DNA from: JABDPF01 sp037384065
GTDB taxonomy: Bacteria; Pseudomonadota; Gammaproteobacteria; Xanthomonadales; SZUA-36
Length of the DNA: 64,000 nucleotides
Reading direction: 5' to 3'
Assembly (NCBI GenBank): GCA_037384065.1
Contig: JARROJ010000002.1
Span: forward strand, 1 to 64,000
The position numbers and the translations under genes are program-made. Below are positions 7,996-16,809 of the stretch, in pieces. A model generated the notes under the pieces. The model did no database searches. It was given only the letters and a program-made list of their open reading frames with translations, and was not told the DNA's origin. How positions within the stretch are numbered: the first letter of the stretch is position 1; every line of letters begins with the position of its first letter.

Positions 7996-8901
7996 TCAGA
8001 ACCTGTACGCGAACGTCGCGCCGAGGATCGGCGCGGGATCGTAGTCCTGCGCGGACAGGACCCGTCCGCTGACGTCCTTCAGTTCCAGTTCGCCGCCGAA
8101 CTCCACACCCGCGAACACGGACAGGGCCACCGCCGGGTTGGGATCCCAGGCGGCGCCGAGCACCAGCGGAATCGCCTGGTCGGTGCCCACGCCGCCGGGC
8201 GCCGGGCCATTGCCGTCGAGGCGGAACTGCACTTCCTCGTAACGTCCCGACAAGCGGAGGCTCCACGCCTCGTCAAGCCGGTACGCGAGCGTCAGGCCGG
8301 GGCCTTGCGATGCGGCCAGGCCGCGGCCGGTGGAAAGGTTCCAGCGCTCGCTGATGTTCCAGTCGATCAGCAGGATGGGGAAAACCCGCGTGCTGTCCTC
8401 GATACGATCGAACACGCCGAGGCCCGGCCCGATGGTGAGGTCCGCGTTGATGCGCCAGGCGACCCCGCCGAGCAGGCCCCAACTGCGGCTGTCGCTCGAT
8501 GAAGCGCCGCTTTCGCGGTTCAGCCGAAGCGTCGGAATGATGAAGATGCTGCCCTTGTCGCCAAGCGCGAATCGCCCGGAGAGCGACACCCGCCGGTCCT
8601 CGATCTTGCCCCAGGGCGCCTCGGCGCCGGTGCCGGCAAAGTCATAGTCGGAGTTTCCGCCACCGATCGAGATACCGAAGGAGTTCCGGAAATCCCATCG
8701 GTAATTCAGGCCCGCGCTGACGAACACCCGGTCGACGGAAAACGCGCCGTCCGCGCCGTCGAAATCGGCTTCCTGCTGCACCGCGAACCCACCGTCGAGG
8801 TCGAAGGACCAGGGTCCGGCCGGCGGCGCCTGTGCGAAGGAGGCCGCGGAAACGAGAACGAGCGCGACGGCGGCGGCGAGGCGAATCAATGATATCTGCA
8901 C
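7996..8901 (-). CDS. Outer-membrane beta-barrel protein of unknown function
   Basis: A 301-residue protein with a signal peptide ending at SFAQA (about residue 24). It has many alternating amphipathic strands rich in glycine and aromatic residues, and a C-terminal phenylalanine (ATFAYRF), the usual signal for insertion into the outer membrane. The start is a GTG at 8901. I do not recognise a specific porin or transporter family. Its size suggests a barrel of about 10 to 12 strands (inference). It lies downstream of, and on the same strand as, tRNA-Arg, but a strong terminator separates the two. Confidence 0.75.
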   Translation of the reverse strand: MQISLIRLAAAVALVLVSAASFAQAPPAGPWSFDLDGGFAVQQEADFDGADGAFSVDRVFVSAGLNYRWDFRNSFGISIGGGNSDYDFAGTGAEAPWGKIEDRRVSLSGRFALGDKGSIFIIPTLRLNRESGASSSDSRSWGLLGGVAWRINADLTIGPGLGVFDRIEDSTRVFPILLIDWNISERWNLSTGRGLAASQGPGLTLAYRLDEAWSLRLSGRYEEVQFRLDGNGPAPGGVGTDQAIPLVLGAAWDPNPAVALSVFAGVEFGGELELKDVSGRVLSAQDYDPAPILGATFAYRF

Positions 8902-8966
8902 AGCTGATTTTCCCGGTTTGAGCGGACAGGGGCGACATTGTGTTGGATTCGCGGCGCGGGTTCCAC

Positions 8967-8993
8967 CAAAAAAGCCACCGCGAGGGTGGCTTT
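8967..8993 (-). terminator. Rho-independent terminator of tRNA-Arg
   Basis: On the minus strand AAAGCCACC pairs with GGTGGCTTT around a five-base loop and runs into a T tract, just after the CCA end of the tRNA. It ends that transcript and insulates the outer-membrane protein gene downstream. Confidence 0.85.
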
Positions 8994-8999
8994 GCGATT

Positions 9000-9076
9000 T
9001 GGCGCGCCCGACAGGATTCGAACCTGTGACCTCTGCCTTCGGAGGGCAGCACTCTATCCAGCTGAGCTACGGGCGC
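9000..9076 (-). tRNA. tRNA-Arg (anticodon CCG)
   Basis: A complete 77-nt cloverleaf on the minus strand. The acceptor GCGCCCG pairs with CGGGCGC, followed by discriminator G and an encoded CCA. The anticodon stem CTGCC/GGCAG encloses the loop CTCCGAA, giving anticodon CCG for codon CGG, which is frequent in this GC-rich genome. The T arm GGTTCGAATCC is canonical. Confidence 0.97.
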
Positions 9077-9190
9077 TCTGTAGAACCATTGTACCTGTCG
9101 CAACGACAGGATTATTCCGGGTCGCGTAGTTTAGCGGTTTTCGCCCGATGGGTAAACGCGCGGATGCTTTCGGTGGGGCCTGCCAGAGGC

Positions 9191-9196
9191 TATAAT
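9191..9196 (+). promoter_or_regulatory. -10 element upstream of cytochrome c5 gene
   Basis: A perfect TATAAT at 9191-9196 lies 46 bp before the cytochrome start. No good -35 is seen at the right distance. Confidence 0.4.
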
Positions 9197-9242
9197 TCGA
9201 TGCTTGCCCATTCGCGAATTTGCTTGATTTCAGAGGCCCTCA

Positions 9243-9740
9243 ATGAATCACAAAGACGACCGCGCCTTCATGCGACAGTTCACCGGTGTCATCGTTGCCT
9301 TCATGGTGCTGACCGTCGTGCTGATTTTCGTCGCACGCGCCATGCACCCTGAAACCGAATCGGTCGCAAGCGCGGCCCAGGCGGCGCTGGCCGCGGAACG
9401 GATCGCGCCGGTCGGTGCGGTACGCTCCGGCGAGGCGGGCGCGGCGGCGCTGGCCGAAGCCCAGGCGGCTGCGGCGGCGGCCGTGGCAGCGCCGGCGGAG
9501 CCCGTCGAGGTCAGCGGCGAATCCGTCTACAACGGCCTGTGCATGGCCTGCCATGCCGCCGGTGTCAGCGGCGCGCCGATCCCGGGGTCCGACGAACTGG
9601 CCGCCCGGCTGAGCGAGCGCGGACTGGATGGCCTGGTGAATAACGCCATCAACGGGCTGAACGCCATGCCGGCGCGCGGCGGTAACCCGGCGCTGACGGA
9701 CGATGAGATTCGTGCCGCAGTCGAATTCATGACCCAGTAA
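9243..9740 (+). CDS. Membrane-anchored cytochrome c5-type protein
   Basis: A 165-residue electron carrier. An N-terminal membrane helix (about residues 13-32) anchors it to the inner membrane, an alanine-rich linker follows (about residues 40-88), and a single-haem domain faces the periplasm. The haem site is CMACH at 100-104 and the likely axial methionine is Met142 in NAMPARGG. The layout is that of CccA/cytochrome c5 proteins that feed electrons to terminal oxidases. It has its own -10 element. The downstream nuclease gene begins within about 13 bases, in the same reading frame. Confidence 0.9.
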   Translation: MNHKDDRAFMRQFTGVIVAFMVLTVVLIFVARAMHPETESVASAAQAALAAERIAPVGAVRSGEAGAAALAEAQAAAAAAVAAPAEPVEVSGESVYNGLCMACHAAGVSGAPIPGSDELAARLSERGLDGLVNNAINGLNAMPARGGNPALTDDEIRAAVEFMTQ

Positions 9741-9752
9741 GGGCCGGCCACC

Positions 9753-11498
9753 CTGCTCTCCGCACTTCGCCCGTTCGATCGACGCCCGGCAGTCCTGCCG
9801 GGCGTTCTGCTGATTGCCCTGCTGACGGCTTCCTGCAGCCAGGCGCCCGTGCCGGAAACGCCGGCCTGTGACGCCAGCGCAACGCCCATCAGCGACATCC
9901 AGGGAAACGACTGGCGCTCGCCGCTCGAAGAACAACCCGCCACGGTGCGCGGTGTCGTCACCGCGCTCGAACCGGGTCGGGGTTTCTATCTCGAGCAGGC
10001 CGGGGACCGTTGGAACGGAACGGTTTCGCGCGCTCTGTTCGTCGCCGACGACGGGCGCCTGGCCGGCGTTCGCCCGGGCCACGACCTGCAGTTGAGCGGC
10101 GTCGTCGAGGAAGCCGGCGCGGAGCGCGACACCATGACGACCCTGGCGGCCGTCCGGGCCAGCGCTGTCTGCGCCGAAAACCGGGAACTGCCGCTGACGA
10201 CCGTCGAACTCCCGCTCGATAACCGGTCGCGCGAGGCCCTGGAGGGAATGCGGCTGCGCATCGACGACGACCTCGTCGTCACCGACACCTACTCGCTTTA
10301 CCGCGGCGCGGTCACGCTCAGCGCGGGCGCCGCGCTGCGCATTCCGACCGAGGATGCGCGCCCCGGGGCGCAGGCAAGCGAGCTTGGCCGGCGCAACCGG
10401 CAGCAGGCGCTGGCGGCGCAGTTCCCGGGACCCGATGTTCCGCCGCTGCCGGCCGGTACGGCACTGGGTTCGCTGACCGGCGTGATGGGGCACGACGGCC
10501 GCCGGCAGCGCCTGCTGGCCGAGCAATCGCTCGCGGTCGATGTGCGTTTGCCCGAACGCCTGCCGCCCGCCCCTGCCGGCAGCCTGCGCGTGGTCAACAG
10601 CAACCTGCTGAACTTTTTCAACGGTGACGGGCGTGGCGGCGGTTTTCCGACCGAGCGCGGCGCCGAGACGCCCGCCGAATTCCGCGCCCAGCAGGCGCGC
10701 ACCGCGGCCGCCTTCGCCGAAATAAAGCCGGACCTGCTCGCCGTGCAGGAACTGGAAAACGACGGCTTCGATCGCCACAGCGCGGCCGCGACACTGCGCG
10801 ATCTGCTGGGCGACGCCACCGGCGCACGGTACGCCGTGATCGAACCCGCGACGCCACGCATCGGCGAGGACGTCATCACGGTCGGCCTGTTCTATCGGCC
10901 CGACCGCCTGCGTCCCGTGGGCCCGGCGCAGGTGCTGACCGCGGCCGAATTCCGTGGCATCAGCCGCCAGCCACTGGCCCAGGTGTTCGAAACGGTCGCG
11001 GACGGCGAGCGCTTCCTGGTGGTCGTCAACCATCTGAAATCCAAGGGCAGTTGCCCGGACGAGGGCCCCGACCGCGCGCAGGGCGACGGCCAGGGTTGCT
11101 GGAATCCGTCGCGCACGGCGGCGGTTCGGGCGCAATTGCCCTGGCTGCAGGGACTGGCCGCTGACGCCGCCACCGACCGCATCCTGATCGTGGGCGACAT
11201 GAACGCCTGGCGGCTGGAGGACCCGATCCGCGCCTTTCGCGCCGCCGGCCTGATCGACGTGGTCGAAGCGCGGCAGGGTTTGCCGCTGCACAGTTACCGG
11301 TATTTCGGTCAGGGCGGCACGCTGGATTACGCCTTCGCGTCACCCGCGCTGGCGGAGCACGTGCGCGACGCGCGGAACTGGCACATCAACGCCGACTGGC
11401 CGCGCAACATGGACCTGCCGCAGCCCTGGCTGCGCATGTCGGATCACGACCCGGTGATCGTCGACCTCGATTTCCGCCACTCGTCCAGTTCGGACTGA
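9753..11498 (+). CDS. ExeM/NucH-type extracellular endonuclease, probable lipoprotein
   Basis: A secreted or outer-membrane-anchored DNase of the endonuclease/exonuclease/phosphatase fold. An N-terminal OB-like domain (about residues 50-170) precedes the catalytic domain with NSNLLNFFNGDG, LLAVQELEND, VVNHLKSKGS, ILIVGDMNAW and the C-terminal SDHDPVIVDL. The first in-frame ATG/GTG/TTG is GTG at 9849, but that would delete a clear lipoprotein signal encoded just upstream in the same frame: a hydrophobic stretch ending LLTASC. Only CTG codons are available there, so I place the start at CTG 9753; the exact start is uncertain. The 3' end overlaps the convergent acpH gene by 55 bp. Confidence 0.82.
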   Translation: MLSALRPFDRRPAVLPGVLLIALLTASCSQAPVPETPACDASATPISDIQGNDWRSPLEEQPATVRGVVTALEPGRGFYLEQAGDRWNGTVSRALFVADDGRLAGVRPGHDLQLSGVVEEAGAERDTMTTLAAVRASAVCAENRELPLTTVELPLDNRSREALEGMRLRIDDDLVVTDTYSLYRGAVTLSAGAALRIPTEDARPGAQASELGRRNRQQALAAQFPGPDVPPLPAGTALGSLTGVMGHDGRRQRLLAEQSLAVDVRLPERLPPAPAGSLRVVNSNLLNFFNGDGRGGGFPTERGAETPAEFRAQQARTAAAFAEIKPDLLAVQELENDGFDRHSAAATLRDLLGDATGARYAVIEPATPRIGEDVITVGLFYRPDRLRPVGPAQVLTAAEFRGISRQPLAQVFETVADGERFLVVVNHLKSKGSCPDEGPDRAQGDGQGCWNPSRTAAVRAQLPWLQGLAADAATDRILIVGDMNAWRLEDPIRAFRAAGLIDVVEARQGLPLHSYRYFGQGGTLDYAFASPALAEHVRDARNWHINADWPRNMDLPQPWLRMSDHDPVIVDLDFRHSSSSD

Positions 11499-12049
11499 AC
11501 CGACCTCAGCAGCGGGGCGAAGGCGGCCGCCATCCGCGGCTGCACGTCCGGCCAGATTTCCGCCACGCGGTGCAAGGGGTTGGGCCGCGAGAGGCGGCGA
11601 CCGACACCGCGCAGGCTGTGCATGATCTCATCCGCGCTGGCGTAGGTGGCGAACAGCCCCCGGCGATCGGCATAACGCATGAAGCGCGCCAGCCCGTCCG
11701 GAACGAGCGCCGTGTTGCGCGCCAGCATCCGGCGCACCCCGGCATCGAACGCCGGCAGCGAACGATTCGAGTATTCCGGCCAGCGCCTCGCCAGTTCATG
11801 GTCCAGGCCGAGATCGATGATGATGCCGGCATAGCGCCGGAACGGCGGCTCGAACCCGGACCGCAGGCGCTCGAAGTCCGGCAGCGTATCGATAAAGGCG
11901 TCGATGTGGCGATGCATGCGGATCCCCTCGCGCACGGGTTCCGGATACGCCGCCAGGGCCTCCCGGCCGCGGACAAAGTCACCCAGCAAGGCCCCCAGCC
12001 GCAGCGCCTCCTCATCGCCGGCCAGGAACAGATGCGCGAGAAAGTTCAT
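11444..12049 (-). CDS. acpH: Acyl carrier protein phosphodiesterase
   Basis: Removes the 4'-phosphopantetheine arm from holo-ACP. The 201-residue protein begins MNFLAHLFLAG and continues with GALLGDFVRG and the metal-binding HRHIDAFID segment near residue 50, all diagnostic of AcpH (about 193 residues in E. coli). The ATG at 12049 is chosen because the family starts exactly there; the frame stays open upstream but without conserved sequence. The last 55 bp overlap the end of the nuclease gene on the other strand. A phosphopantetheinyl transferase with the opposite activity is encoded at 58.3 kb. Confidence 0.93.
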   Translation of the reverse strand: MNFLAHLFLAGDEEALRLGALLGDFVRGREALAAYPEPVREGIRMHRHIDAFIDTLPDFERLRSGFEPPFRRYAGIIIDLGLDHELARRWPEYSNRSLPAFDAGVRRMLARNTALVPDGLARFMRYADRRGLFATYASADEIMHSLRGVGRRLSRPNPLHRVAEIWPDVQPRMAAAFAPLLRSVQSELDEWRKSRSTITGS

Positions 12050-12110
12050 GCCGTCAGCGTAGCAGAGCGGCGGCTGCTTTTCTGGCCGGGCCGGGCGCGA
12101 CTGCGGTATC

Positions 12111-12839
12111 ATGAATTTTTCCGACGACGAACTGCAGACGATGTCAGAAGCACGGACAGTCGAGCGTCCCGGCGTCTTTCCAGAGGAGCACAGCGAGTTC
12201 CTGCTGCGCGGTCCGGCGGGCGCGCTCGAATGCGCGACCGACGTACCCGAACCCGGCAAGGCGCGCCGGGCCACCGTGATCATCTGCCACCCGCACCCCG
12301 AGCACGGCGGCACGATGCACAACAAGGTGGTGACCATCACCGAACGCTCGATGCGTGAACTCGGACTGCGGACCGTGCGTTTCAATTTTCGCGGCGTCGG
12401 CCTCAGCGAAGGACAGTTCGACGACGGTTACGGTGAGACCGACGACCTGTTCGCCGTCACCGAATGGGTGCGCCGAACGCGGCCCGAGGATTCGCTGTGG
12501 CTGGCCGGGTTCTCCTTCGGCGCCTACGTCGCGGCGCGCGCGGCGCTCAACCTCGATGTCGGCCAGTTGATCTCGATCGCACCGGCCGTCAATCGTTACG
12601 CCTTCGACGCCCTGCACCACCCGGAATGCCCGTGGCTCGTCATCCAGGGCGACGAGGACGAAATCGTCAATGTCGAGGTCGTCAGGCACTGGGCCAGCGA
12701 ACTGACTCCCCCGCCGGACCTGGTCATCATGAAGGGTGCGGACCACCTCTTCCACCGCCGTATCATGGACCTGCGCGGTCTGCTGAAGAACGGCGTGCGC
12801 GACAACCTGCCGCGGCGTCCCGACGAAACCGACACCTGA
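12111..12839 (+). CDS. Alpha/beta hydrolase, COG2945 type
   Basis: A cytosolic hydrolase of 242 residues with the signatures of this family: CHPHPEHGGTMHNKVV near residue 62, RFNFRGVGLSEG, and the nucleophile elbow GFSFGAY. The acid is likely in the QGDEDEIV loop and the histidine in GADHLFHRR. The substrate is unknown for the family. Two in-frame starts are possible, 12111 and 12141; the family core begins well after both. It is followed by zapE after 9 bp and the two are probably co-transcribed. Confidence 0.87.
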   Translation: MNFSDDELQTMSEARTVERPGVFPEEHSEFLLRGPAGALECATDVPEPGKARRATVIICHPHPEHGGTMHNKVVTITERSMRELGLRTVRFNFRGVGLSEGQFDDGYGETDDLFAVTEWVRRTRPEDSLWLAGFSFGAYVAARAALNLDVGQLISIAPAVNRYAFDALHHPECPWLVIQGDEDEIVNVEVVRHWASELTPPPDLVIMKGADHLFHRRIMDLRGLLKNGVRDNLPRRPDETDT

Positions 12840-12848
12840 CACCGCACC

Positions 12849-13934
12849 GTGCCCGGCCCGATCCTGCGACACTACCGGGAGCTGATCTCGGATGGCGGCT
12901 TCATTGCGGACGCGGCCCAGCATGCGGCGGCCCGCGTGCTCGACGAACTCGCACGGGATCTCTGCGCGCGCCGCACGACGCCGGGTGTTCTGGGCCGGTT
13001 GCGCCGCAGCCGTCACGCGCCCGTGCGCGGCCTGTACCTCTGGGGCGGCGTCGGCCGCGGCAAGACCTGGCTGATGGACCTCTTTCACGACGGCCTGCCG
13101 CTGGAACGCAAGGAGCGGGTCCACTTCCACCGCTTCATGCGCAAGGTGCACGACGCCTTGCGCACGACCGGCCAGGCCCGCGACCCGTTGCTGCGCGTCG
13201 CCGATGCCTGGAGCCGGCGCTGCGACGTGCTTTGCCTGGACGAATTTTTCGTCAGCGACATCGCCGACGCCATGCTGCTGGCCGGCCTGCTCGAGCGCCT
13301 GTTCGAAAACGGCACCACCCTGGTCACAACGTCCAACATCGCACCGGACGGGCTGTACCGGGATGGCCTGCAACGCGCCAAGTTCCTGCCGGCGATCGAG
13401 TCGATCAAGCGGAACATGCAGGTCATGCGGCTGGACGGCGACGCCGACTTCAGGCTGCGCATCCTGGAGCGCTCGGAAATCTTCCACGCGCCACTCGGCG
13501 ACGACGCCGAACGCGGCCTGGCAACCGCCTTTGCAAGGATCGCCGCGGAAGCCGGAATGGATCCCGTGCTGGACATCAACGGACGCGCTTTTCACGCCCG
13601 GCGCCGCGGCGATGGCGTGGTCTGGTTCGAGTTCGAGGAGCTGTGCGGCAAGCCGCGCGGCGCGATCGATTACATCGAACTCGCCCGGGCCTTCAATACC
13701 GTTCTGCTCGGGAACGTTCCGCAATTGGGCGAAGCGGATGCGGATGCCGCCCGCCGGTTCATAACCCTGGTCGACGAATTCTACGACCGCAACGTCAAGC
13801 TGCTGATGTCGGCGGCCGTGCCGGTGAACGAACTGTACCGGGGGCGCCGCCTCGCCTTCGAATTCGAACGCACGGCGAGCCGCCTCACCGAGATGCAGTC
13901 CCACGCGTACCTGGCGCGACCGCACCTGCCCTGA
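12849..13934 (+). CDS. zapE: Cell division ATPase ZapE (AFG1 family)
   Basis: A 361-residue ATPase that associates with the FtsZ ring and is linked to division under low oxygen or heat in E. coli. The Walker A motif is GGVGRGKTWL near residue 67 and the Walker B is VLCLDEFFVSD, followed by TTLVTTSNIAPDGLY, which is typical of the family. The GTG at 12849 gives the standard N-terminus. A strong GC-rich hairpin lies just past the stop. Confidence 0.93.
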   Translation: MPGPILRHYRELISDGGFIADAAQHAAARVLDELARDLCARRTTPGVLGRLRRSRHAPVRGLYLWGGVGRGKTWLMDLFHDGLPLERKERVHFHRFMRKVHDALRTTGQARDPLLRVADAWSRRCDVLCLDEFFVSDIADAMLLAGLLERLFENGTTLVTTSNIAPDGLYRDGLQRAKFLPAIESIKRNMQVMRLDGDADFRLRILERSEIFHAPLGDDAERGLATAFARIAAEAGMDPVLDINGRAFHARRRGDGVVWFEFEELCGKPRGAIDYIELARAFNTVLLGNVPQLGEADADAARRFITLVDEFYDRNVKLLMSAAVPVNELYRGRRLAFEFERTASRLTEMQSHAYLARPHLP

Positions 13935-13947
13935 ATCCGGATAAAAG

Positions 13948-13978
13948 AAAGGGCCGGCAAGGGGTCCGCCGGCCCTTT
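13948..13978. terminator. Probable bidirectional terminator between zapE and bioC
   Basis: AAAGGGCCGGC (13948-13958) pairs perfectly with GCCGGCCCTTT (13968-13978). The plus-strand T run is short, but on the minus strand the hairpin is followed by CTTTCTTTTAT. It sits between two convergent genes. Confidence 0.75.
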
Positions 13979-14065
13979 CGTGAGACCTGGTGCAAGGGGA
14001 ACACCGGCCTCGAACCAGGCGTGTCGTAAGGGGGGACGACAAACCCGGTTTGATCGAACTGTCCG

Positions 14066-14959
14066 TCAGGCGAATTTCAAGAACGCACCTGATTCCACTA
14101 TAGCCAATGGCCGCGACTTGAGCAAGGAATCGACCGGCACCGTAATGACGTCGGGATCCGTGCTGCGGCGCCGCGCAGGCTCCGGCGGACCGAAGGCCGC
14201 ACCGTAAACGATTTCGTAACCGAGCGGGTACTTCCCCTCGCGCGACAACGGCCGCCAGGCCTGCTCGAGTTCGGTCTCCCGTTCCGACCAGCGCGCCCAG
14301 CCGCGCACCAGGAGACTGGAACCGGTGGCCTCGAGCTCCTCGCACAGCGCAGCGAGCCGCGGATATTCCAGCGTGATGAAATCGGTATCGAGCGTCGGCT
14401 CGGCGAATCCGGCCGCCGCCAGCGCATCGCCGATTTCCAGGATGTCCGGGAACGCCGGCACCTCGACCGCGGGATCGACCGCGGCCCAGGCCGCGCGCAT
14501 CTGGCTGAAGGTGTCCCGGCCAAGCGTGCTGAAAAGGAACATGCCGCCGGGGCGCAGCACGCGCCGGACTTCAGCGAAGAAACCCACCGGGTCGCGGCTC
14601 CAGAAGGCGGCCATGTTCGAAAACACCAGGTCGACCGACTGCGCCGCCAGCGGCAGTTCGCCGATATCCGCGCAAACCGTTCGAACGGGCCGCAGCAACC
14701 GGCTCCTGCGGCGCGCGCGGGCCAGCATGGCCGGCGCGAAGTCGAGCCCGGCCACGAGGGCCCCGGGGTAGCGCGACTTCAGGTCGGCCGCGCCCGAACC
14801 GGTGCCGCAGCCGAGATCCACGATACGCGACGGATCGTATTGCTGGAAGACGGTGCGTGCAGCGAGTCGCCGGCCGACCTCCTGCTCCAACGCGGCGTGC
14901 CCGTCGTAAACCGCGGCGATGCGGTCGAAATGCGCCTGGATGTCGGGAACCGAAGACAC
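14066..14959 (-). CDS. bioC: Malonyl-ACP O-methyltransferase BioC
   Basis: Methylates malonyl-ACP to start pimelate synthesis for biotin. The SAM-binding motif IVDLGCGTGSGAADL lies near residue 45, and the N-terminal IQAHFDRIAAVYDGHAALEQEV and VFSNMAAFWSRDP segments are characteristic. The GTG at 14959 gives 297 residues with AGGAG directly upstream; the frame remains open further upstream but without family sequence. No other bio genes are in the window. It is divergent from comF. Confidence 0.85.
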   Translation of the reverse strand: MSSVPDIQAHFDRIAAVYDGHAALEQEVGRRLAARTVFQQYDPSRIVDLGCGTGSGAADLKSRYPGALVAGLDFAPAMLARARRRSRLLRPVRTVCADIGELPLAAQSVDLVFSNMAAFWSRDPVGFFAEVRRVLRPGGMFLFSTLGRDTFSQMRAAWAAVDPAVEVPAFPDILEIGDALAAAGFAEPTLDTDFITLEYPRLAALCEELEATGSSLLVRGWARWSERETELEQAWRPLSREGKYPLGYEIVYGAAFGPPEPARRRSTDPDVITVPVDSLLKSRPLAIVESGAFLKFA

Positions 14960-15104
14960 GGCTGCTCCTGGTCGGTTGCAAGCCTTCAATCTATGGGCGG
15001 GCTGCAGGAAGTCCAAATCGCGGCGCGCGGCGCCGGGTGAATCTCCTGCACGGGCCGTAGCCGGATTCGCATGCCTCTGGGCACGCACCGCGCTAGCCTG
15101 GGGT

Positions 15105-15800
15105 ATGGATGGGCTGCTCGATTACGTCCTGCCGCGTCATTGCCTGGTCTGTGGGCGATTCGCCGGCGCGCAGAACCTGTGTGCGCCGTGCGCGGCGGAG
15201 TTGCCGCGTGCCGGTGACGCCTGCCGGCGTTGCGCATTGCCCCTGCCCGGCAATCCCGACGCGACCTGCGGCGCCTGCCTGAGCGCGCCCCCGCCCTGGA
15301 ACCGGGCCGTGACGGCCTTCGCGTATCGTTACCCGGTGCGCCAGCTCGTGCAGCGCTTCAAGTTCAACCGCAGCCTGGCGAGTGGCGAAGTGCTGGCCGT
15401 CGAGCTCAGCCGCAGCCTGCGCCGCAGCGGCCAGCACGCGGACGCGATCGTGCCGGTGCCGCTGCACGCCTGGCGATTTTTCACGCGCGGCTATAACCAG
15501 GCCGACCTGCTCGCCCGGCGGATCGGCCGCGACCTCGGACTGCGCGTGGATGCCGGACTGCTGCGACGCGGGCGGCGAACCGCCGCCCAAACCGGTCTCG
15601 ACGCCGTCCAGCGCCGGCGTAACGTGCGCGGCGCGTTCCGGGTCGCTCGCCGTCGGCGGGCGCCCCTGCCGCAGCACGTCGCCCTGGTCGATGACGTGAT
15701 GACCACGGGCGCGACGCTCGAGGCCTGCACCCGGGCGCTGTTGCGCGCGGGCGTGCGCTCGGTTTCGCTCTGGGTCGCGGCGCGGGCGCCGCCGCCGTGA
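15105..15800 (+). CDS. comF: ComF/GntX-family phosphoribosyltransferase-like protein
   Basis: A 231-residue cytosolic protein with an N-terminal four-cysteine zinc finger built from CLVCG, CAPC, CRRC and CGAC (about residues 13-65), then a phosphoribosyltransferase-like domain with the PRPP loop VALVDDVMTTGATLE near residue 195. Homologues act in DNA uptake and processing (ComF) or carbon utilisation (GntX). ATG 15105 starts exactly at the conserved MDGLLDYVLPRHC; the in-frame upstream extension overlaps bioC and is not conserved. It is divergent from bioC, an arrangement I believe is common in Gammaproteobacteria. Confidence 0.9.
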   Translation: MDGLLDYVLPRHCLVCGRFAGAQNLCAPCAAELPRAGDACRRCALPLPGNPDATCGACLSAPPPWNRAVTAFAYRYPVRQLVQRFKFNRSLASGEVLAVELSRSLRRSGQHADAIVPVPLHAWRFFTRGYNQADLLARRIGRDLGLRVDAGLLRRGRRTAAQTGLDAVQRRRNVRGAFRVARRRRAPLPQHVALVDDVMTTGATLEACTRALLRAGVRSVSLWVAARAPPP

Positions 15801-15813
15801 ACGGGGCGCCGTG

Positions 15814-16686
15814 TCAGACGCTGTACACGCCCCTTTGCCAGAAGTGCAGCACGAGACCGATGAACAGCAGGAATCCGACCCAGTTGTTGTTCAGGAACGC
15901 GCGGAAACAGGCATTCCGGTCGCGGTCGCGCGCCATGATGATCTGCCGGGCGAACAGCACCGCCGCCGCCCCCACGCCGGCGAACCAGCCCCAGGCCAGT
16001 TCCTGCCGCAGACCGAGCGCCACGAGCAGCGCGATCATGACGACCATCAGGACGGCGACGATCACGACGTCGTAACGCCCGAACAGGATGGCGGTCGACC
16101 GGATGCCGACGGCGAGGTCGTCATCGCGGTCGACCATCGCGTACAGCGTGTCGTAGATCACGGACCAGAGGGTATTCACGGCCAGCAGGAACCAGGCCAG
16201 CAGCGGGATGGCGCCGGTCTCCGCGGCAAAGGCCATCGGAATGCCCCAGCCGAAAGCGATGCCCAGCACCACCTGCGGCAGGTGGGTGACCCGCTTGAAA
16301 AACGGGTACGAGGCGGCAAGCGCCGCGCCGACGAACGCCAGCTTGATCGTCAGCGCATTCGTCATCAGCACCAGGGCGAAGGCGAGCGACATCAGGACCA
16401 GGAACAACCCCAGCGCCTGGCGCAGCGTCAGTTCGCCCGCCGCCAGCGGCCGACAGCGCGTGCGCTCGACGTGCGGGTCGAAATCGCGATCCGCGATGTC
16501 GTTCATCACGCAGCCCGCCGCGCGCATCAGGATCACGCCGGCGGTGAAGATCAGCGTGTTCTTCAGGCTCGGGCGCCCCGCCCCCGCGAACAGCAGGGCC
16601 CACCATGTCGGCCACAACAGCAGCAGCGTTCCGATCGGCTTGTCGAACCGCATCAGGCGCCAATATGCGTTCCAGGGTATCGCCAT
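15814..16686 (-). CDS. ubiA: 4-hydroxybenzoate octaprenyltransferase
   Basis: Attaches the polyprenyl tail to 4-hydroxybenzoate in ubiquinone synthesis. It is a polytopic inner-membrane protein of 290 residues, the same length as E. coli UbiA. Two Asp-rich prenyl-diphosphate sites are visible: NDIADRDFD at 62-70 and the YAMVDRDDD loop. The ATG at 16686 precedes the conserved WRLMRFDKPIGTLLLLWPT. Related genes ubiE-ubiJ-ubiB are at 52.7 kb. It is divergent from tatD. Confidence 0.96.
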   Translation of the reverse strand: MAIPWNAYWRLMRFDKPIGTLLLLWPTWWALLFAGAGRPSLKNTLIFTAGVILMRAAGCVMNDIADRDFDPHVERTRCRPLAAGELTLRQALGLFLVLMSLAFALVLMTNALTIKLAFVGAALAASYPFFKRVTHLPQVVLGIAFGWGIPMAFAAETGAIPLLAWFLLAVNTLWSVIYDTLYAMVDRDDDLAVGIRSTAILFGRYDVVIVAVLMVVMIALLVALGLRQELAWGWFAGVGAAAVLFARQIIMARDRDRNACFRAFLNNNWVGFLLFIGLVLHFWQRGVYSV

Positions 16687-16809
16687 GGGAACCGTTCGAG
16701 TCGGAAAACCGCTATTCTGACGGGTTCCGCGCGCGGTTCCAACAAAACCGATACAATGCGCCCCGCTGCCAAGCACGCAGCAAACGGTACCCATGGAAAC
16801 CGCTCGACG

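Noticed and set aside
9000..9076. tRNA-Arg as an integration site of a genomic island
   Set aside because: No repeat of the tRNA 3' end, no integrase and no change in gene type beside it.
12144..14345. Antisense open frame of over 700 codons opposite the hydrolase and zapE
   Set aside because: Shadow of conserved plus-strand genes. No recognisable protein.
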